Assembly: GCA_934456315.1 (NCBI GenBank)
Contig: CAKSHG010000025.1
Span: 1-16,372, forward strand
Length of the DNA stretch: 16,372 bases
Source: an uncultured Oscillospiraceae bacterium
GTDB lineage: Bacteria > Bacillota > Clostridia > Oscillospirales > Ruminococcaceae
Reading direction: 5' to 3'
Positions 1 through 6,205 of the stretch are shown one piece after another. Made by a program: the position numbers and the translations under genes. Positions within the stretch are counted from its first letter, which is position 1. Each line of letters starts with the position of its first letter. The notes below the pieces were generated by a model, which had not been told where the DNA came from, ran no database searches, and was given only the letters and a program-made list of their open reading frames with translations.

Positions 1-196
1 CGCCGGGACTGTTGATGTACAGCGTGATATCATCGCCGCACTCGCTGTTTTCGAGGTACATGAGCTGTTTGAGTACCTCGTTGGTGGTTTCAGCGGTCAC
101 CTCGTCAGTGAGGAATATGCGGCGCTTCTTAAGCAGCTCGTCCTCAATGGGCACCAGCGAGATACCCTTTACGGATTCCATAATAATATTGGACAT
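1..196 (-). CDS. ClpP-family serine protease, N-terminal part (cut by window edge)
   Basis: The reading frame starts at an ATG at 196 and runs off the left edge, leaving 65 complete codons. It begins MSNIIMESVKGISLVPIEDE and continues with RRIFLTDEVTAETTNEVLKQ and LYINSPG (about residues 59-65). The pattern of IFL, a helix with QLMYLE, then LYINSPGG is the N-terminal half of the ClpP fold, which forms the barrel-shaped proteolytic chamber used by Clp ATPases. The catalytic Ser, His and Asp lie outside the window, so activity cannot be judged. A good AGGAAG ribosome binding site precedes the ATG. The gene follows the 194-residue protein by 16 bases and is probably co-transcribed with it. The N-terminus differs from housekeeping ClpP and resembles accessory ClpP paralogues common in Clostridia; that last point is from memory of the family. 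Confidence 0.82.
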   Translation of the reverse strand, partial: MSNIIMESVKGISLVPIEDELLKKRRIFLTDEVTAETTNEVLKQLMYLENSECGDDITLYINSPG

Positions 197-212
197 AATT
201 CAAGCTTCCTTT

Positions 213-797
213 CTACTTCAGCAGTAACCCTATGTTCCTTATCAGCAACAGATCTAACGCGTTGATACTTCCGATTATACTGTCCCTGTATTCATCGATA
301 TCGTACCCGACATACCATACTTCCCTGATCGCGTCCCTGGCTTTTATGATAAAATCCCTCACGCTCATATTATCGGTAACATCGAATTTAGAGTATTTCA
401 TTGTCAGTATGCGCAGGACCTTATAAAGCTTGGGGCTGTACATGCTCATCAATGTCTGCACTGACACCGAAAGGAACCTCTTGATTTCAGGAATGGAGTC
501 AGAGTTGAACAGCCCGAACGCGATACTCTGTATCACGCAGCATCTGCCAGTTTCATCGCCGGGTTCGCGCATCTGTTCTACTATGCCCAGTACGTCCTTG
601 AGCGTCAGCTCCTCGAAGAATTCGTCGTCCCTGTCAGAGTACGATATGTTCCTCACAAACGAAAACGATCCTGACATTTTCTCAAGCAGAGTATACGGCA
701 CTTCCAGCAGGTCGTCCACTATTTCAGCGATCGTCGTCATGTCAGTGATCACGCCCTTTTCAGCAAGCGCTATTGTTTCTTTCAGCGATACTGTCAT
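213..797 (-). CDS. Unrecognised 194-residue protein encoded just upstream of the ClpP-like gene
   Basis: No family is recognised. The protein is soluble, with no signal peptide or membrane segment. It is rich in Asp, Glu, Ile and Leu and looks mostly alpha-helical. Visible stretches include a helical N-terminus (LKETIALAEKGVI), an acidic patch SDRDDEFFEELTLKDVLGIV around residues 53-72, and a hydrophobic C-terminus ending LLLIRNIGLLLK. The ATG at 797 has a strong AAAAGGAG site about 9 bases upstream, which supports this start. It ends 16 bases before the ClpP-family gene on the same strand, so a shared transcript is likely. An adaptor, substrate or chaperone role with that protease would be guesswork from context alone. 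There is no conflicting longer gene on the other strand. Confidence 0.75.
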   Translation of the reverse strand: MTVSLKETIALAEKGVITDMTTIAEIVDDLLEVPYTLLEKMSGSFSFVRNISYSDRDDEFFEELTLKDVLGIVEQMREPGDETGRCCVIQSIAFGLFNSDSIPEIKRFLSVSVQTLMSMYSPKLYKVLRILTMKYSKFDVTDNMSVRDFIIKARDAIREVWYVGYDIDEYRDSIIGSINALDLLLIRNIGLLLK

Positions 798-942
798 ATC
801 GGCTCACTCCTTTTCAGTGTTTTTTCATTAGGACGTTGGCGCCGCCCTGACAGTATTCAGCCGCCGTCAGTCGCTGTTGTCAAACTCTACGCCCTGACAA
901 CCGGGCGGTCCACAGACAAGTGCGCATAAGCAGCACATTATT

Positions 943-972
943 CTTATAATCACACAATTCCGCAGCAGTCAA
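943..972 (-). promoter_or_regulatory. Candidate sigma-A promoter for the 194-residue gene and ClpP-like gene
   Basis: On the minus strand, TTGACT (967-972) is followed after 18 bases by TATAAG (943-948). That gives a leader of about 140 bases before the ATG at 797. The match is good but not perfect, and a rival TATAAT lies at 1027-1032, so the assignment is tentative. Confidence 0.4.
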
Positions 973-1051
973 CCAAACATCATCGGCAGCGGATCTTCGC
1001 CTGCCGCTTATCGGCTCTGTGGCTATATTATACAACACCTCATTTCTGCAA

Positions 1052-1068
1052 ATCGTAAAATTTACGAT
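1052..1068. promoter_or_regulatory. 17-bp perfect palindrome, possible operator
   Basis: The sequence is ATCGTAAA, a single central A, then TTTACGAT: 8-bp arms with exact dyad symmetry. It ends 28 bases before the -35 box of the right-facing promoter and overlaps the position where a -35 would lie for the left-facing TATAAT at 1027-1032. The size and symmetry fit a dimeric helix-turn-helix regulator. No T-tract follows, so it is not a terminator. No regulator gene for it is visible in the window. Confidence 0.45.
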
Positions 1069-1096
1069 AAAATATATCAAAAATCGCAAAAACATA

Positions 1097-1125
1097 TTGA
1101 CACCTCTATAAAATGCTGTTATAAT
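1097..1125 (+). promoter_or_regulatory. Perfect-consensus extended -10 sigma-A promoter of the two-gene unknown operon
   Basis: TTGACA (1097-1102), a 17-base spacer, then TATAAT (1120-1125), preceded by TG at 1117-1118 as an extended -10. Every hexamer base matches consensus. Transcription should start near 1132, giving a leader of about 45 bases before the ATG at 1177, which has an AGAGGTGA ribosome binding site at 1166-1173. This would be among the strongest promoters in the window. Confidence 0.85.
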
Positions 1126-1176
1126 TGATTTACCGGACATATCTCCGCCGGGGGAATACAACAAAGAGGTGACAGT

Positions 1177-2223
1177 ATGCCAGATAGGACAGATAAGACA
1201 TCAGCAATAAAAACACCAAAGGATTTTTATACGCATACAGGTTTTTTGAATCAGCGCTGTGACGAGATATACAGCAGACACGCCTTCATGAAAGCAGAGC
1301 TGAACAGGCTCTTTGACCTGTCCACCGGAAGAAGCACGCCGCTCGCGCACTATACGACCGATAAAAGCGGGAAGATATCCGAAAGAAAGGTACAGATGCT
1401 AATCAACCGCATCATGGAATGCTACGAGCGCGAATATATAGAAAGGCCCTCGCTTGAGAAATGGCACCAGGACTGCAAAGAATTCTACAAATGCTTTCTT
1501 TACTGCACTATCAGGGGATTCACCGCGAAGGTCCCGCTGGAATTCAATGAAACGCAGACGTTCAGTGATATAATAAGAATGGCGACAGATACTGATTTCC
1601 AGGCGAAGCATATCCTTGAGCAGGAGTTCAGCTCCAAAACCAGCGTATACCCGGACTGCACGGGATTTTTCGGCAGCATGTGCTACGCCTACAAGCTGCT
1701 GACCGGCAAAGATATATCAGATGAATTCACAGCTGCACAGCGCGCACTTATCCCGGAAGCCATTGATGAGTACGAGGATATGATCCAGCAGAACAGCGAC
1801 TGGGAGGAGGAATACAGGACCCGCGAGGACGGTACTTTCATGACCGACGAAGAATTCGAGGAAGCACTGAAGGCCGAAACTCCGGAATACGAAGATATAC
1901 CATACTCCCCGGAGGATCAGGAGCTTATCGAAGAACAGGAAAACTTAAAAAAGACCGCCGAAGCAGCAAAGGACAAATGGATCTCCGGACTGACGGACCC
2001 GGATAAATTCATACGCTGCTACAAACGCGCCCGGAAGCTCTGCTTCAAATATGGCGGATCGCTTGATATCGCCGATGATGTCACAAAGATGATCGACTGC
2101 TTTCTCTGCATAAATGGCGCGTCAGACCTCTGCGACAAGGAAACGGCTGTCGACACCATATATTACATCAGACGGGCGGCGGAAAACATTGAGAATTCCC
2201 GCAGGAAAAGAGGCTTAAAATGA
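1177..2223 (+). CDS. Unrecognised 348-residue protein, first gene of a two-gene operon
   Basis: No family is recognised. The protein is soluble, highly charged, and has no signal peptide or membrane segment. The first half is helix-rich with many aromatic and Cys residues (ECYEREYIERPSLEKWHQDC, then KEFYKCFLYCTIRGF). Around residues 205-260 lies a strongly acidic stretch with WEEEYRTREDGTFMTDEEFE and EYEDIPYSPEDQELIEEQEN. The C-terminal 70 residues are again helical with further Cys residues, ending in basic RRKRGLK. The ATG at 1177 has an AGAGGTGA site and follows a consensus promoter, so expression is very likely. Its stop overlaps the next gene's start by four bases (ATGA), typical of translational coupling and of products that act together. 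Scattered Cys residues do not form an obvious zinc motif. Confidence 0.8.
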   Translation: MPDRTDKTSAIKTPKDFYTHTGFLNQRCDEIYSRHAFMKAELNRLFDLSTGRSTPLAHYTTDKSGKISERKVQMLINRIMECYEREYIERPSLEKWHQDCKEFYKCFLYCTIRGFTAKVPLEFNETQTFSDIIRMATDTDFQAKHILEQEFSSKTSVYPDCTGFFGSMCYAYKLLTGKDISDEFTAAQRALIPEAIDEYEDMIQQNSDWEEEYRTREDGTFMTDEEFEEALKAETPEYEDIPYSPEDQELIEEQENLKKTAEAAKDKWISGLTDPDKFIRCYKRARKLCFKYGGSLDIADDVTKMIDCFLCINGASDLCDKETAVDTIYYIRRAAENIENSRRKRGLK

Positions 2224-3263
2224 TAAATGAAATACGATCATCTGACAGCTTCCTTCTCATGCTGCTGTGGAAATACAGGGATTTCCGGAAAATAAGCAGA
2301 TACAGCGAAAACCAGATCGATCCAAGGCACGAAAGAAACAAGTGCTTTATCTACGACTATCAGCGGGACGCAAGAGTTAAAAAGGCAGAGGAACTGGCGG
2401 CAGACCGCGAAATGCTCCTGACCTACTCCAGAAACCGCAAAAAGAACAAGTACATTCTGCTGGAAGCGATGGACTGCGCCTACAAAAACGGCGTCATCAG
2501 CGAAAATGAGTTCGTCAGGCTGTTCTGTGAGCTGACAGGCGAAAAGGGATTCAGCGCCGGCAATGCCGAGATGCTGATAAAGTATAAAAGAGCGTTTCTT
2601 TTCGGCTGCATCGATGATTATTTCATCAACAAAGGATTCAGCGTAGAAACCGGAAAAAAGAAAGACAATTTTACAGAACAGCCCGGAAGCTACACGAATG
2701 AGCTGGAAATGTGGTGCGAATACTGTAAATACGCCCAAAAGAACGGGATAGCGGTTTCCACGTCGGCCAGCGGACGTGAACTGAACGATGACTACGAAAA
2801 AGAATGCACAGCCCTGCTTGACACACTCAACACAAGCCACGCCGTTGAATCATTCGTGCCGCTTTATTTTGACGCCAAAAGCGGAGCCGGGATATATATT
2901 CTCGGTTCAAAGAACTGCCCTCCCGAAAACAAGCCGGAAAAAAGCTGCTGCGTATGCGTAACAAGCTTTTACAACATAGCGGGATTCGACGAAGAATGCC
3001 TGTCGCTTGACATGTCAAGCGTCATATTTCAAGGCGTTGCTGAAGCGTTTTCGTATTTTAAGGAAAATAACTTTATGTTTATGGAGGGCTACGGCCTTTT
3101 TAACAGCTGCGACGACCTAAGCGAAATAGCAAAGCCGTTCAGACAGTTCTATTATCAGGACCCCTCGCACAAGCCAAAATCCGAAATCAAAACGGACATA
3201 AGCCTAGGTATGGACCGTGCAGAGATAATTTCCAGAGCGAAAAGCAGCTTTAAAAGCATGTAA
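2220..3263 (+). CDS. Unrecognised 347-residue protein, second gene of the two-gene operon
   Basis: No family is recognised. The start overlaps the previous stop as ATGA, so translation is probably coupled. The N-terminal 80 residues are strongly basic (RKISRYSENQIDPRHERNK, then SRNRKKNKYILLEAMDCAY), which would suit nucleic-acid or acidic-partner binding; its partner protein has a long acidic stretch. Residues about 155-200 are polar and Cys-bearing (ELEMWCEYCKYAQKNG). From about residue 215 the composition becomes beta-like (FVPLYFDAKSGAGIYILGS, then KSCCVCVTSFYNIAGFDEEC), and includes a CCVC cluster. No membrane segment, nuclease, kinase, helicase or protease motif could be read. A strong terminator follows at once, closing the operon. 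Confidence 0.8.
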   Translation: MINEIRSSDSFLLMLLWKYRDFRKISRYSENQIDPRHERNKCFIYDYQRDARVKKAEELAADREMLLTYSRNRKKNKYILLEAMDCAYKNGVISENEFVRLFCELTGEKGFSAGNAEMLIKYKRAFLFGCIDDYFINKGFSVETGKKKDNFTEQPGSYTNELEMWCEYCKYAQKNGIAVSTSASGRELNDDYEKECTALLDTLNTSHAVESFVPLYFDAKSGAGIYILGSKNCPPENKPEKSCCVCVTSFYNIAGFDEECLSLDMSSVIFQGVAEAFSYFKENNFMFMEGYGLFNSCDDLSEIAKPFRQFYYQDPSHKPKSEIKTDISLGMDRAEIISRAKSSFKSM

Positions 3264-3295
3264 AAAGCAAATCGCCGACTGTATTACACAACGCA

Positions 3296-3336
3296 TGAAA
3301 GGCGGGACCAACGTTCCCGCCTTTCATTATTTTATT
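3296..3336 (+). terminator. Rho-independent terminator of the two-gene unknown operon
   Basis: A perfect 13-bp stem pairs 3296-3308 (ATGAAAGGCGGGA) with 3316-3328 (TCCCGCCTTTCAT) across a 7-base loop, followed by TATTTTATT. It begins 33 bases after the stop codon at 3263. Confidence 0.9.
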
Positions 3337-3360
3337 CAGCGTTTTCTTAGAAGCTATCCA

Positions 3361-3400
3361 GAAAAACAGCGGTCAGACCGTCAAATAAGACGGTCTGACC
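3361..3400 (-). terminator. Rho-independent terminator of the dpaA-dpaB operon
   Basis: A perfect 12-bp stem pairs 3371-3382 (GGTCAGACCGTC) with 3389-3400 across a 6-base loop. Read on the minus strand it is followed by GCTGTTTTTC. It starts 5 bases after the dpaB stop codon. The plus-strand side lacks a T-run, so it serves the leftward transcript. Confidence 0.88.
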
Positions 3401-3405
3401 TTATA

Positions 3406-4005
3406 TCACGGCGCAACAGTTATCATAGGCTGCAGCTGTACTCCCGAAAGAGCCGCCTCTATCGTCTGCGGTATCCTGCTGAAATCGGATATCATTGAGA
3501 ACGGTTTTCCAACCGGGTCGTCCTGGAAAATCGGCACGAAATAGAAATTGCGGTAATTGCGCAGCGTGCCTATGTTCTTTGCCGCACCCGCAAGCGCGTC
3601 ATTCGTCGAAACAGCAATCACGACAGGACGCTGGTTCCTAAGGTGGCTTTTGACCGCCATGCAGACCGGTGTATCAACGATACCCGCGGCGAGTTTCGCC
3701 AGGGTGTTCCCCGTGCAGGGCGCAACAAGCAGCACATCGAACATCTTCTTGGGACCTATCGGTTCCGTAGTGGTTATCTCGTGGAGCACAGTCTTTCCGG
3801 TTATGTCGAAAAGCCTGGCGGCGTGCTCCTGCGCCCTGCCGAAACGGGTGTCGGTCGTATAGGCGCAGGTCGACATTATCGGAGTTATGTCGCAGCCGGC
3901 AGCCGCGAGTTCCGACAACGCCCGGAACACCCGCGAGAACGTGCAGAACGACCCGCACACCGCCGCCCCGACCTTCAGCCCCGAAAGTTTTGAAATGTCG
4001 GTCAT
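3406..4005 (-). CDS. dpaB: Dipicolinate synthase subunit B (flavoprotein)
   Basis: With DpaA it converts a dihydroxy-tetrahydrodipicolinate intermediate to dipicolinic acid, the calcium-chelated spore-core molecule, in the mother cell during sporulation. At 199 residues it has the usual length for the family (SpoVFB). The flavoprotein-type Rossmann fold starts at LKVGAAVCGSFCTF (residues 10-23). Further family signatures are TDTRFG (51-56), EPIGPK (81-86), VAPCTGNTLAKLA (94-106), NQRPVVIAVSTNDAL (124-138) and QDDPVGKPFSMI (161-172). It lies 55 bases downstream of dpaA on the same strand. The ATG at 4005 is fixed by an in-frame TAA six bases further upstream. Its local ribosome site (GGCGGT) is weak, while a perfect AAAGGAGGA sits about 30 bases upstream with a small hairpin between. 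A terminator follows directly. Confidence 0.95.
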   Translation of the reverse strand: MTDISKLSGLKVGAAVCGSFCTFSRVFRALSELAAAGCDITPIMSTCAYTTDTRFGRAQEHAARLFDITGKTVLHEITTTEPIGPKKMFDVLLVAPCTGNTLAKLAAGIVDTPVCMAVKSHLRNQRPVVIAVSTNDALAGAAKNIGTLRNYRNFYFVPIFQDDPVGKPFSMISDFSRIPQTIEAALSGVQLQPMITVAP

Positions 4006-4014
4006 ATATAGTTA

Positions 4015-4077
4015 CCGCCGTATTTCAGGCGGAGTCCTCCTTTCAATGGTTCCCGCAGACCTACGCACGGTCTGCGG
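4015..4077 (-). promoter_or_regulatory. dpaA-dpaB intercistronic hairpins
   Basis: Two hairpins occupy the junction. The larger is a 9-bp GC-rich stem (CCGCAGACC at 4053-4061 pairing with GGTCTGCGG at 4069-4077) that spans the dpaA stop codon TAG at 4061-4063. The smaller, a 5-bp stem (4015-4019 with 4028-4032), lies between a strong AAAGGAGGA sequence and the dpaB ATG. Neither is followed by a T-run on the minus strand, so neither is a normal terminator. They could set the subunit ratio, protect processed mRNA ends, or bring the distant ribosome binding site closer to the start. Confidence 0.45.
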
Positions 4078-4882
4078 AGATAACAGCCCGCGCGATAGCC
4101 TCGCCGGCTGTCCTTGGAGAGAATCTTCCCGGGAGCCCTCCCGCCGGAATATACTTGACGCCGGCGCTTTCCGCCCATTCCTTCTCGGGAGTTTCCGAGC
4201 GGGTAGCGAGTTCCATGTATACCGCGCCGGGGCGCATTCTCCCGAAGCATTCCGCAGGAAGTATCCCGGCGGGAACGGTATTTATCACATAGTCAGCGCC
4301 CGCCGCAGCAAGCACTGCAAGGTCGGTCGGGAGCGTGCACAGTCCGTCCAGCATTGCCATTTCACGCTGTACGGAGCTCCGCGCCGCGACAGTCACCCGG
4401 CAGCGGAAAGCCTGGAGCAGCCGCGCAAGATACCTCGCTATCCTGCCGTATCCTATCACGACGGCGGTGGAATCGAACAACGCTCCGTCGCAGCCGCTTA
4501 TCAGCAGCGATATCGCTCCCTCGGCGGTCAGCAGCGCGTTTTTCAGCGTCAGTTCCTCGATGGACATGTAGTCCGTAAGCTCAAGCCCGTGCGTTTCGCA
4601 CAGCTCCATCAGCCGTGGGGAAGCTCCCCCGGAAAAGACGTGCGCTCCCTCGTCGGCATATTCCGTGATAAGCTCCAACGGGAGAGGTTTTCCGGAAAAC
4701 GGCGCATTGATATTTATCCCGTCACGGGAAAACGGCACCGGCAGCACTATGCTCCCGTATTTTCCCGCCGGTTCGTCAAAACAGCCGTCCAGCCCAAGCG
4801 CACTTACACTCCCGCTCCGGGAAATAAGCTCCGCAGCGAAGGTCATGCGCCTGTCGCCGCCGATAAACAGAATATCACCCAT
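4061..4882 (-). CDS. dpaA: Dipicolinate synthase subunit A
   Basis: DpaA supplies the dehydrogenase-like part of dipicolinate synthase, branching from the lysine pathway intermediate. The protein is 273 residues, slightly shorter than the Bacillus enzyme of about 297. The N-terminal domain starts MGDILFIGGDRRM, as expected for this family. SIVLPVPFSRDGININAPFS (44-63) and HVFSGG (81-86) follow. The TAEGAI motif (119-124) precedes a Rossmann nucleotide-binding loop VIGYGRIARYLARLL (142-156). LPGRFSPRTAGEAIARAV near the C-terminus matches the LPG-x-x-x-PKTAG signature of the family. The ATG at 4882 has a strong GGAGGTG site. It is the first gene of the pair and is divergent from the pyrophosphatase gene. 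A possible sporulation-type promoter lies just upstream. Its presence implies this organism forms, or recently formed, endospores. Confidence 0.95.
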   Translation of the reverse strand: MGDILFIGGDRRMTFAAELISRSGSVSALGLDGCFDEPAGKYGSIVLPVPFSRDGININAPFSGKPLPLELITEYADEGAHVFSGGASPRLMELCETHGLELTDYMSIEELTLKNALLTAEGAISLLISGCDGALFDSTAVVIGYGRIARYLARLLQAFRCRVTVAARSSVQREMAMLDGLCTLPTDLAVLAAAGADYVINTVPAGILPAECFGRMRPGAVYMELATRSETPEKEWAESAGVKYIPAGGLPGRFSPRTAGEAIARAVISADRA

Positions 4883-4919
4883 ACCGCACCTCCAGAATCC
4901 TCTCCACTGTGGTCAGTAC

Positions 4920-4948
4920 CATAATATGTATAACGAACCCCTCCGGTG
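4920..4948 (-). promoter_or_regulatory. Possible sigma-K-type sporulation promoter of dpaA
   Basis: On the minus strand CACC (4945-4948) is followed after 16 bases by CATATTATG (4920-4928). The known Bacillus sigma-K pattern is mACm, about 16 bases, CATAnnnTA, so only the final A is missed. No TTGACA-like box fits a sigma-A promoter here. In Bacillus the dpaAB genes belong to the sigma-K regulon. The motif is short and could occur by chance. Confidence 0.4.
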
Positions 4949-4971
4949 ACGAAATTTCAGAAAATAAACAC

Positions 4972-5000
4972 TTGAAAATACAGCGTCAATGTTGTATAAT
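4972..5000 (+). promoter_or_regulatory. Sigma-A promoter of the pyrophosphatase-maf operon
   Basis: TTGAAA (4972-4977), a 17-base spacer, then TATAAT (4995-5000). Transcription should begin near 5007, leaving a leader of about 30 bases with an AAAAGGAG site at 5021-5028. Confidence 0.85.
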
Positions 5001-5036
5001 AAAATCAGCAAAACTCATCGAAAAGGAGACGATAAT

Positions 5037-5609
5037 ATGAATATATGGCATGACATCAACCCTGACAGAATAACCCCCAACGACTTCATGGCGGTCATAG
5101 AGATCGAAAAGGGAAGCAAGAAGAAGTACGAACTGGACAAGCAGACAGGACTTATAGTCCTCGACCGTATTCTGTACACCTCCACCCACTATCCTGCAAA
5201 CTACGGCTTTATCCCGCGCACTCTCGCGGACGACGGCGACCCGCTGGACGTTCTGGTGCTCTGCAACGAGCCGATAGATCCGCTGGTGCTGGTACAGTGC
5301 TACCCCATCGGAGTCATCACCATGCTGGATAACGGCAAGAACGATGAAAAGATCATAGCTATCCCGTTCGAGGACCCGACCTACAATGCATACAGAGGTA
5401 TCGAAGCCCTCCCGAGCCACCTGTTCGAGGAAATGCGCCACTTCTTCTCGGTATACAAGCAGCTAGAGGGAAAGGAAACAGCAGTAAACGAGGTAATGGG
5501 TCAGAAGCAGGCCATAGAGGTCATCAAGCAGTGCATAAAGAACTACAACGACATCTACGGCGCGCAGCACCCCTACGAGCCCGAGCACACCACCCACGGT
5601 AAGAAGTGA
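5037..5609 (+). CDS. ppa: Inorganic pyrophosphatase, soluble family I
   Basis: Hydrolyses inorganic pyrophosphate to two phosphates in the cytoplasm, pulling biosynthetic reactions such as nucleic-acid synthesis and tRNA charging forward. The protein is 190 residues, normal for family [13 protein letters not shown] (51-62) is followed by the signature DGDPLDVLV (66-74), which supplies the metal-binding aspartates. [20 protein letters not shown] (91-110) adds the next aspartate and the phosphate-binding lysines. A longer frame opens at 4989, inside the promoter region, but the ATG at 5037 is chosen because AAAAGGAG lies 8 bases before it and transcription starts only near 5007. Its stop overlaps the maf start. 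The C-terminus [13 protein letters not shown] is His-rich and charged. Confidence 0.96.
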   Translation: MNIWHDINPDRITPNDFMAVIEIEKGSKKKYELDKQTGLIVLDRILYTSTHYPANYGFIPRTLADDGDPLDVLVLCNEPIDPLVLVQCYPIGVITMLDNGKNDEKIIAIPFEDPTYNAYRGIEALPSHLFEEMRHFFSVYKQLEGKETAVNEVMGQKQAIEVIKQCIKNYNDIYGAQHPYEPEHTTHGKK

Positions 5610-6178
5610 TGATACTGGCAAGTCAGTCGCCGCGCCGCCGCGAACTGTTGGGACTGTTCTGTCCGGAATTCGAGGTTATCCCGGCAAAGGGCGAGGAGAT
5701 ACTCCCCGACGGGATATCGCCGTGTGAAGCTGTAAAGCTGCTCTCAAAGCAGAAAGCGGAAGAAATATCCGCCCGGAATTTCCCCGACGGAAATATCCGC
5801 GATACCATCGTCGCCGCCGATACAGTAGTAGCGATAGACGGCGAGATACTCGGAAAGCCCCACAGCCCGGAACACGCAAAGGAAATGCTCCGAAAGCTGT
5901 CCGGCAGGAAGCACAGCGTTTTCACCGGAGTTACCCTGATAACCCCTTCAGATTCCGTGACATTCGCAGAGGAAACCCTTGTGGAATTCTACCCGCTCAC
6001 AGAGCAGGAGATAGAAATCTACACTGCCTCCGGCGAGCCTATGGACAAGGCAGGCGCGTACGGCATACAGGGTAAGGGCGCCCTGCTGGTAAAGCGTATC
6101 GAGGGCGATTACTACAACGTAATGGGACTTCCCGCCGGGGAGGTCTACCAGCGCCTGAAAATGCTCGGCGTAATTTAA
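5609..6178 (+). CDS. maf: Maf-family nucleoside triphosphate pyrophosphatase
   Basis: Cleaves nucleoside triphosphates, typically dTTP, UTP and modified pyrimidine nucleotides, to monophosphate and pyrophosphate, acting in nucleotide-pool cleaning; Maf has also been tied to septum formation. The protein is about 189 residues, the usual length. It opens with the family signature ILASQSPRRRELL (2-14). IVAADTVVAIDGEILGKP (67-84) carries the catalytic aspartate and lysine, and HSVFTGV is the next conserved block. GAYGIQGKGALLVKRIEGDY and NVMGLP near the C-terminus complete the family pattern. Two starts are possible: GTG at 5606 or ATG at 5609; the ATG overlapping the ppa stop as TGATG is preferred. 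The pyrophosphate it releases is a substrate of the upstream enzyme, which may explain the pairing. Confidence 0.95.
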   Translation: MILASQSPRRRELLGLFCPEFEVIPAKGEEILPDGISPCEAVKLLSKQKAEEISARNFPDGNIRDTIVAADTVVAIDGEILGKPHSPEHAKEMLRKLSGRKHSVFTGVTLITPSDSVTFAEETLVEFYPLTEQEIEIYTASGEPMDKAGAYGIQGKGALLVKRIEGDYYNVMGLPAGEVYQRLKMLGVI

Positions 6179-6205
6179 AAATCAAGGAGGGCTGACGCCC
6201 TCCTT
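6177..6205 (-). terminator. Left copy of the repeated hairpin, terminator for the leftward transcript
   Basis: A 9-bp stem, AAGGAGGGC (6184-6192) with GCCCTCCTT (6197-6205), has a 4-base loop TGAC. Read leftward it is followed by GATTTTTAAAT, so it can end the transcript of the 139-residue gene. Its T-run overlaps the maf stop codon. Confidence 0.7.

Larger units (their letters stand above)
798..1176. other. Divergent intergenic region between the 194-residue gene and the two-gene unknown operon
   Basis: About 380 bases with no convincing gene. It holds a right-facing consensus promoter (1097-1125), a palindrome (1052-1068), and a candidate left-facing promoter (943-972). A second left-facing TATAAT sits at 1027-1032 with no good -35; its -35 position would overlap the palindrome. 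The remaining 150 bases next to the 194-residue gene would be its leader. That leader contains short self-complementary pieces such as TTGTCA/TGACAA near 877-899, but no recognised riboswitch. A 94-codon minus-strand reading frame here lacks a ribosome binding site and recognisable composition. Confidence 0.6.

Noticed and set aside
880..1164. 94-codon minus-strand reading frame in the divergent intergenic region
   Set aside because: No ribosome binding site, covers the consensus promoter and palindrome of the opposite strand, and the translated sequence has no protein-like pattern.
1177..3263. Toxin-antitoxin or restriction-type defence assignment for the two-gene operon
   Set aside because: Both proteins are too large for a classic toxin-antitoxin pair, and no nuclease, methyltransferase, helicase or kinase motif could be read; gene overlap alone is not evidence.
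3264..3405. Possible small gene between the unknown operon and dpaB (67 codons from 3295)
   Set aside because: The frame is made of two opposing terminator hairpins and runs into dpaB; no ribosome binding site.
3887..4924. 345-codon plus-strand frame opposite dpaA
   Set aside because: Antisense shadow of a well-supported gene, rich in Arg, Ser and Pro, without ribosome site or family signature.
4989..5036. Longer pyrophosphatase start at 4989
   Set aside because: This ATG is inside the promoter -10 region; the ATG at 5037 has the ribosome binding site and the family's usual N-terminus.
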